This document shows, piece by piece, positions 58,597 through 64,000 of a DNA stretch of 64,000 nucleotides. Under the pieces are notes generated by a model. It was not told where the DNA came from. It worked only from the letters and a program-made list of their open reading frames with translations, and searched no databases. The stretch's first letter is position 1, and each line of letters opens with the position of its first letter. The stretch is from Panopea generosa (taxonomy: Eukaryota; Mollusca; Bivalvia; Adapedonta; Hiatellidae). Position numbers and translations under genes: made by a program. The DNA lies in the NCBI GenBank assembly GCA_029582155.1, contig CM055898.1, forward strand, positions 29,210,745 to 29,274,744, in the 5' to 3' direction.

Positions 58597-58803
58597 AAAG
58601 ATCACTTACCTCTCACCGCAAAGGTCGTAGGTTCGAGTCCCGCTTGCTCCAAAAACTTTATGTGAGAAAGTTTCCAGTTACTTGCGGAAGGACGGTGGTT
58701 CTACTCAGTCTGATTCAGTCTGAGGTCTTCCTCCACCAGTAAAACTGAATATGCCATATATAACCTGAAATATGTTTTAAAAAAAGCCGTTAAACCCCCT
58801 TTA
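58597..58803 (+). mobile_element. SINE family B (copy 9), 5'-truncated, in tandem with copy 8
   Basis: Starts at AGATCACTTACCTCTCACCG, within the head, and keeps the B box GGTTCGAGTCC and the whole body. It directly follows copy 8 in the same direction after a short A-rich spacer. This is either a dimer, a nested insertion or recombination between heads. Confidence 0.88.
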
Positions 58804-59439
58804 AATGTATGTGAATGTCAAATAAGTAGTAAAGAATAGTAATATAAATCCTATTAGGGGGAAATAAGTACAGGTGTACGCTTACACCTTCTTTCACTAT
58901 TTATAGATATAGTGACGTCAAACTTAAATTAGACTGATATATATAACTACTTGAACTGATTGTCTTAATCTTTTATTCCATTTATACTTGAATCTATTAA
59001 GAGTTTGTACCATGAATGCTCAGCAGCAGTTAACGTTAAAGGCAGTTACACAGATTTTTTTTTTTATACCACATCCGGTGTTAAATAATGGGACGTAATC
59101 TCGCAGACTTAATTCTCTATTTTTATAAATGACCTTGCATCTGATATAAAAGTACTGGGTTTCAGGAGTTTCCTTGGATAATGAACTTAAAGTAGGCATT
59201 TTGGCGGCCATATTAGATTTGGGACCAAACGCCCCAACAGCTGTTAGTATACGAATACAAATACGAATACGAATATTCTATCAAGCATAAAACATAAATA
59301 CAATGTTGATAGCCTTCACACATTGAATTTAAGGATGGGTGAATAACATGAAATAGATCATTTAACAGAGTAGCAATACATATATTATCTATGTAAGTTA
59401 CATATATTCATATGCATACATGTTAAGAATTAATTTAAC
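58804..59439. other. Non-coding DNA, nothing recognised
   Basis: No repeat or gene signal beyond short AT-rich tracts. The open frame at 59020-59211 has no homology I recognise. Confidence 0.5.
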
Positions 59440-62400
59440 ACATTCATAGTTGTTAGTTCATAGAATGTCAATCGCTATTATATGTAAATATTTTAACTGT
59501 ACACATTAGTTTTATGGTGTATGTTTATAATGATCGGTTAATAAAGTGTTTTCTTTTCTGCGTTGTATATGAATTTTGCTATGTTTGTTAACAAAGCTTT
59601 TGAGTTTGTGGATATAAGTGATTGAATTTTTTTTATCGCTTGCCAACCACAGTAGTATTTTTTATAGTAGGTATTCCTTAAGTGTCTATATTCGGGACAC
59701 GCCAGAAGGAAATGATATTCATTTTCGATTTAGTTCATTTTGCATTTTGTACAAATTCTGTTTTCTCTTGGTTATTGTTATTGTATCTTCCTGTTTCTAT
59801 AGCTAAATTATGTGACAATATGCGAAATCTTGAAAATGCGTATTTATATTTATTTTCTTTTATTGCGTCTAAGTATTTAACTGTTTTAAAGTCGTGTTTA
59901 AATAAGCTATAACACTGTAATCCGGATGAGTTGTTTATTTCTGAGTACCAGGTATCATGTTTTAGCATTGAATAGCTATTTTTAGCTAAGGAGTTTCGTC
60001 TAGAGGATTTTTATCCAGCATTTTGTCATGTTGATTGTTTTGATAACTTGTAGTGGAACTCTTGCTAGTTCTCCATAAAGTGTATTCAAATGTGTAGATT
60101 TTTTAACTCACAATATTCGTCTAAGAAATTTGCTATATACTCGTTCGATATCAGTGGCTTTATATTCACCCCATATTCCAGAGCCAAAGTCTATAATTAT
60201 CCTACTTAGCAATCAAACATTTTGCATTGATCTTTTATAGGTGGTTCAATGTTAGGAATAGTTTAAATATATTGTATAATGCAAAACTTCCGTACTGTGC
60301 TAGATGTTTTTGACTTTGATTCAAATTACTGTTTTTAAATAATTGTATTCCTAAGTACTTAAATAGTGTAACTGTTTCTATTGGAGTTTTATATATGTAG
60401 AAATCTTGGTGTGTATGGCGTCTTTTTTCCAATATGACAGTTTTAGTTTTGGTTGTGTCTATTTTAAGACCCCATTGGTTACAATATCGTTCAATATCAT
60501 TAAAATTGATAATCGGCATCGGTATCGGCATCGGCGTATATAATTAAGAACAACTTTAATTCATTGTGAATAAAATATCCTGTAAGTTACTATTGATGTT
60601 GTCTTTAATATCATTAAGGAAAAGCACGTAGGGCAGGCTTGGGCTGGGATCCCCTTGCTTTACTCCCATGTGTGAGTCGATAAAATCCGAATATTCCGAG
60701 TTATACCTAACGCATGCTTTTACGACTTTGTACATTTAATTGATTTGATAGCTTCGACTACTTTACAACTTATGTTCTCATTTAGTAGTTTTTGCCACAG
60801 AAACTGCCTATCGATGCTGTCGTAGGCTTTTTCGAAATTTATGAAAACCCAGTAGAGCTTTTCTCTCGAGTTAAGAACTTTTGTAATTATGGAATGTAAT
60901 AAGAATATACAGACTTCAATAGATTTACCCTTTTGGTAAGCAAATTGGTTGTTGATAATTTTGTCATATTTTTGTGATTATTCCGATAGTCTGTTCACTA
61001 AAAGCTGCGAGTATATTTTTCTTAATATATTAACGAGTGTAATAGCTCTATGGTTTTTTGTTACATTTATATTTTTTGTAGACGGGTACAATAATCCCAC
61101 GGCCCCATTCCTCTGGATATTCACTTTTGTTGAACATTCTGTTGTATAATTTTAATAGAAATGGTGAGATTATGTTGAAAGATGATTTGAATAGTTCGCT
61201 AAAAATTCTTCCAAACCACGACTTTTGTTAATCTTGCGATGACATTGCGGGTCTTTGTTCTTGTAAACTTATATCTGTATCTAAAGTTGGATCGTTAAAT
61301 ATTATGTTATCATTTTCGTTATTAACTGAGTTGTCTCTGAATTGTTTTCGCGAACCACAAGTTAAAAATGATTGTAAAAATCATTTGCGTTTAATGTTTC
61401 AGTATTATTATTTCTATGTGTGGTTTTTATTTTCTTCCTAAATTGTCTTGGGTGTGTTTTTGCTAAATTAATTTCCTTCTTTGAATTTAAATGCTCTCAT
61501 TGACATTTGCTTAATTATTTTTATATTTTGTGCGTGCTTTGGAAAATTTAAAAAATAAAATTCTGTTTTCTTTGTTTCTATTATTGTTGAAAATGTTTCT
61601 TTTTTTTTTTAAATTCTTCTTTTGCTTTATGTCGTTTTTCATCAAACCAAGGCGTTTTTATTCTGTCTACACGTGGTTTCACTGTGTTCTTAGCTGTGCG
61701 ACTTACCGATTATATCGGACACGTTATCCTTCATGAACTCTGTGAATGTAGAAACCACGCAGTTTAGGGGGTCATTGGAGATACTATTACTTAGTTGTTG
61801 AAGCGTAGTATTTTTGTTTAACAGGTGTGACCTGAATTGGTCAGTTTTTGTCTCGTCCCATACTATTTTGTTGACAGGTTGACTGTCCGCTCGTGCGTTA
61901 TTTTGTGTTGATATACTTTTTTTATAAAAACAAAATAAAATAGGCGAGTGATAAGAAAATTCATTTGGTTCTAGTATTTGAAAGTTATACAGAGTTGTAA
62001 AATCATGAAAATTCATCAACAAATTATCGAATGTTCCATTGATACAAATATTCGCCTACAGTATCATTGTATAGCCTGCCATTTGCTATGAGAAGTTCTG
62101 TGGACTGACAGACGCCCATTTGCGTCGAGCACGTGATCTTTATTTGCGCGTAATGGTATGTCGTGTGAATCTTCAAGCATGGGTGATAAAGTCTTGCGTG
62201 TTTGCGATTCTACTGTTTAGATCTCCACAAATAGATATATATCCAAGAAAAAAAAACATTTGTTCGAAAAAATCAAAATTGTCTGAGTTTATTATTTTTG
62301 AACAAATTGGGGTTATGTAAACATGACAAATATGCGCATCTTCATTAAATATCAATAAATCAGCATCAATTTTCAGCCAGATTAATCCATATTGCTCTTT

Positions 62401-62490
62401 CTCTTTAATGTTTATATATTCACTTACATTATTTTTAAAATAAAATGATAATCCGCCGCTGTAAGGTCCTTTCTTTTGGTATTTTTTTTA
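59440..62490 (-). pseudogene. Dead non-LTR retrotransposon (LINE), endonuclease to C-terminal zinc knuckle
   Basis: Reading the minus strand: apurinic endonuclease blocks GPYSGGLSFYFKNN (about 62465), ICGDLNSRIAN (about 62212) and a YHSPI motif standing for SDHSPI (about 61945). A linker follows. Reverse transcriptase blocks come next: YPEEWGRGIIVPV (about 61110), NNQFAYQKGKSIEV (about 60945), FINFEKAYDSIDR (motif A, about 60845) and VKQGDPSPS (motif B, about 60665). Then thumb YCNQWGLKI, KYLGIQLF and FALYNIFKLF, and a C-terminal CTKC...H...C knuckle near 59700. Stops and frameshifts are numerous. The catalytic YADD site is gone, replaced by a short CCGATG repeat. The 5' end is truncated. It groups with CR1/Jockey/L1-like elements; the clade is not resolved. 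Confidence 0.9.
60509..60537. repeat. GCATCG/GTATCG hexanucleotide repeat inside the LINE
   Basis: Four to five copies of ATCGGC/ATCGGT (plus strand) lie exactly where the reverse transcriptase YADD motif should be encoded. The catalytic motif is replaced by an MPIPMPI-type read-through. Confidence 0.85.
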
Positions 62491-63127
62491 TTTATAAACT
62501 TCAATATGAACACTGTTATAATAAGAAATGGATTTTCGATCTCTGCATACATTTTACCTCTAGAAACATGTCTTAAATCTTAATCAACACTACCTAGCTC
62601 TGGGACTATACCGATGATGTGGTTTTAATGAACTTTTAAAAAACTGGTCTCTAAAATATTATGGACATACGCCACCAGTAGTTGTGTAAAAAAGAAGAAT
62701 AAATATAATCCATATACATGTGGTGTGATTGTTTTAATGAAGCTAAATCTGAGTACAGAAAGTGTACCAAAATTGGAGTCTTGGTCCAAATGAAACTGTG
62801 TCTTGGCATAGAGTATAGCTGCTTCAATGTGCGTTAAATCCAACGGTATAAATGTATGCAATCAACTCAATGAACCTTTCTTGGTTTTGTTAATTCAGGT
62901 ATACACGAATACTGACTTCGTTATCTCAAAATATATTTTATTGCCATATAATCACATATTACATTTAATTTTGTGGCTATAATTCATACACGATTATAGG
63001 GCAAAAAGCGAATTTTGTCCTGTTACTTCCTTAAAGATGCATAACCGTATTGTCATACATGTTAAAAATGTGAACTTAGTTTAAACTTTATTTATTTTTA
63101 CTTTGATTGTGATATCAACTTAGACAA
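62491..63127. other. Non-coding DNA upstream of the LINE
   Basis: No further endonuclease blocks are readable beyond 62490, so the element is 5'-truncated here. Nothing else recognised. Confidence 0.5.
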
Positions 63128-63275
63128 ATCACACACGAAGTCTTCCTGGGTAGAACCAGTACAAAGCATATGCGGAAAAGTGTCTTGCTCAAGGACGCCA
63201 CACATAGCCGTAGCAGAGGATCCCTCCGATCATGGGTTCGGTGCTCTACCACTGTACCACGCGCTCGGGACAACC
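63128..63275 (-). mobile_element. SINE family E (copy 3)
   Basis: Minus-strand head GAGCGCGTGGTACAGTGGTA then GAGCACCGAACCCATGATCG. The body CGGCTATGTGTGGCGTCC, TTGAGCAAGACACTTTTCC and GTACTGGTTCTACCCAGGAA matches the copy at 38470. Confidence 0.75.
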
Positions 63276-64000
63276 TTATAGAGGAAGAAGTTCACCAACA
63301 TCTTCAAATGATCCTGTTTAATGTAACTGAATTAAAACTTATTTTGTTTTTCAAAATTTTATGTTTTTCATTTTAATCGTACTTTATTCTTTTGAAAATA
63401 TATATTTTGTTTTTCAATTTTATTTTGTTCGTTTAATACGGTACTGTTTAAGTGTAAATATACCATTTTCCTACATTTTAAGCAATTGTATGTAAATATA
63501 TCATGGTTTTAATAGTGAAGTTATTCTTGTCACAAGGAAATAGTTGTACATATTACTCAGAGCGTACTATACAATGATCAGGATAAATATGTTTGTGTAG
63601 CAAGATTGCCTTCATTACAAAAATAATATATTTAAATGCGAAAAATAGGACATAATTGGTGGAAATGAGCATTTTCCTTAATAGTTTTTGGAGCCATTCT
63701 ATGAATAGAAAAAACATGAAATTGAAAAATAAAAGTTACATATTTCAAAAAAAAAAAATAAAATATTTAATACAAATAAACCAAGCTTTGCTGAAAAGTG
63801 AGTATTTTTTAGGAAAATTATTTCTCAGTGCCAATATTCGGGCTTCGTGAAGACCAGGGTTTTCGGTATTTTCTTCAAAATTTACAAAAAAAGTTTTGCA
63901 TCTCTAGATCGTAGGAATATAAAAACGACAACTTGAAACATTTTGAGAGGCTATAGATTTTGTACAAGATATATTTCGAAATGCCTAATCATTATAGATA
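63276..64000. other. Non-coding DNA, nothing recognised
   Basis: Very AT-rich to the window edge. Short open frames have no recognisable product. Confidence 0.5.

Overview
The window is eukaryotic, AT-rich and gene-poor. The repeat content points to a lophotrochozoan and most likely a bivalve mollusc: several tRNA-headed SINE families, decayed non-LTR retrotransposons, TIR MITEs, and an element ending in a CTCACCTG...CAGGTGAGCT hairpin of a kind I remember as common in bivalve genomes. That assignment comes from memory and is not proven. There is no bacterial gene organisation. Nearly all longer reading frames are translations of tandem repeats or transposon remains.

The only host coding sequence I can defend is on the minus strand at 29892-29059. 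It is a complete first coding exon of a PDE3-type (cGMP-inhibited) cyclic nucleotide phosphodiesterase. It encodes the N-terminal membrane region and the phosphorylatable basic/serine motifs, and it stops at a consensus splice donor. The catalytic exons are not seen. They should lie towards or beyond position 1, so positions 1-29058 may largely be intron 1. A compact promoter-like stretch, including a perfect CTCF core match, lies just upstream of the ATG (29893-30045).

Layout. 1-19 kb: unique AT-rich DNA with dispersed SINEs and MITEs, a 63-bp and a 33-bp minisatellite, and two copies of a hairpin-ended element, one of which carries a nested pogo-like MITE. 19.7-24 kb: consecutive arrays of 37, 43 and 48 bp with TGAA-rich DNA between. 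24-29 kb: intronic or intergenic DNA with a piggyBac-like MITE built round a 67-bp palindrome. 29-30 kb: PDE3 exon 1 and promoter. 30-42 kb: SINEs, faint large non-coding duplications and a 2.5-kb array of 124-bp higher-order repeats. 42-46 kb: two LINE fragments, microsatellites and a tRNA-like sequence. 46.1-56.8 kb: a foldback element, a 50-bp array and a very long 25-bp minisatellite, of which 4199 bp is tandemly duplicated and looks identical. 57-64 kb: GA microsatellite, a tandem SINE pair, a 3-kb dead LINE on the minus strand and a last SINE.

There is no gene network to describe beyond the single exon, and I found no convincing undescribed protein system. The most informative signals are structural: the 4199-bp duplication that cuts a foldback element, the nested MITE with a paralogous empty site, the palindromic MITE, and SINE families that share modules. 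Coordinates of dispersed repeats are read by eye and are good to roughly 10-20 bp.
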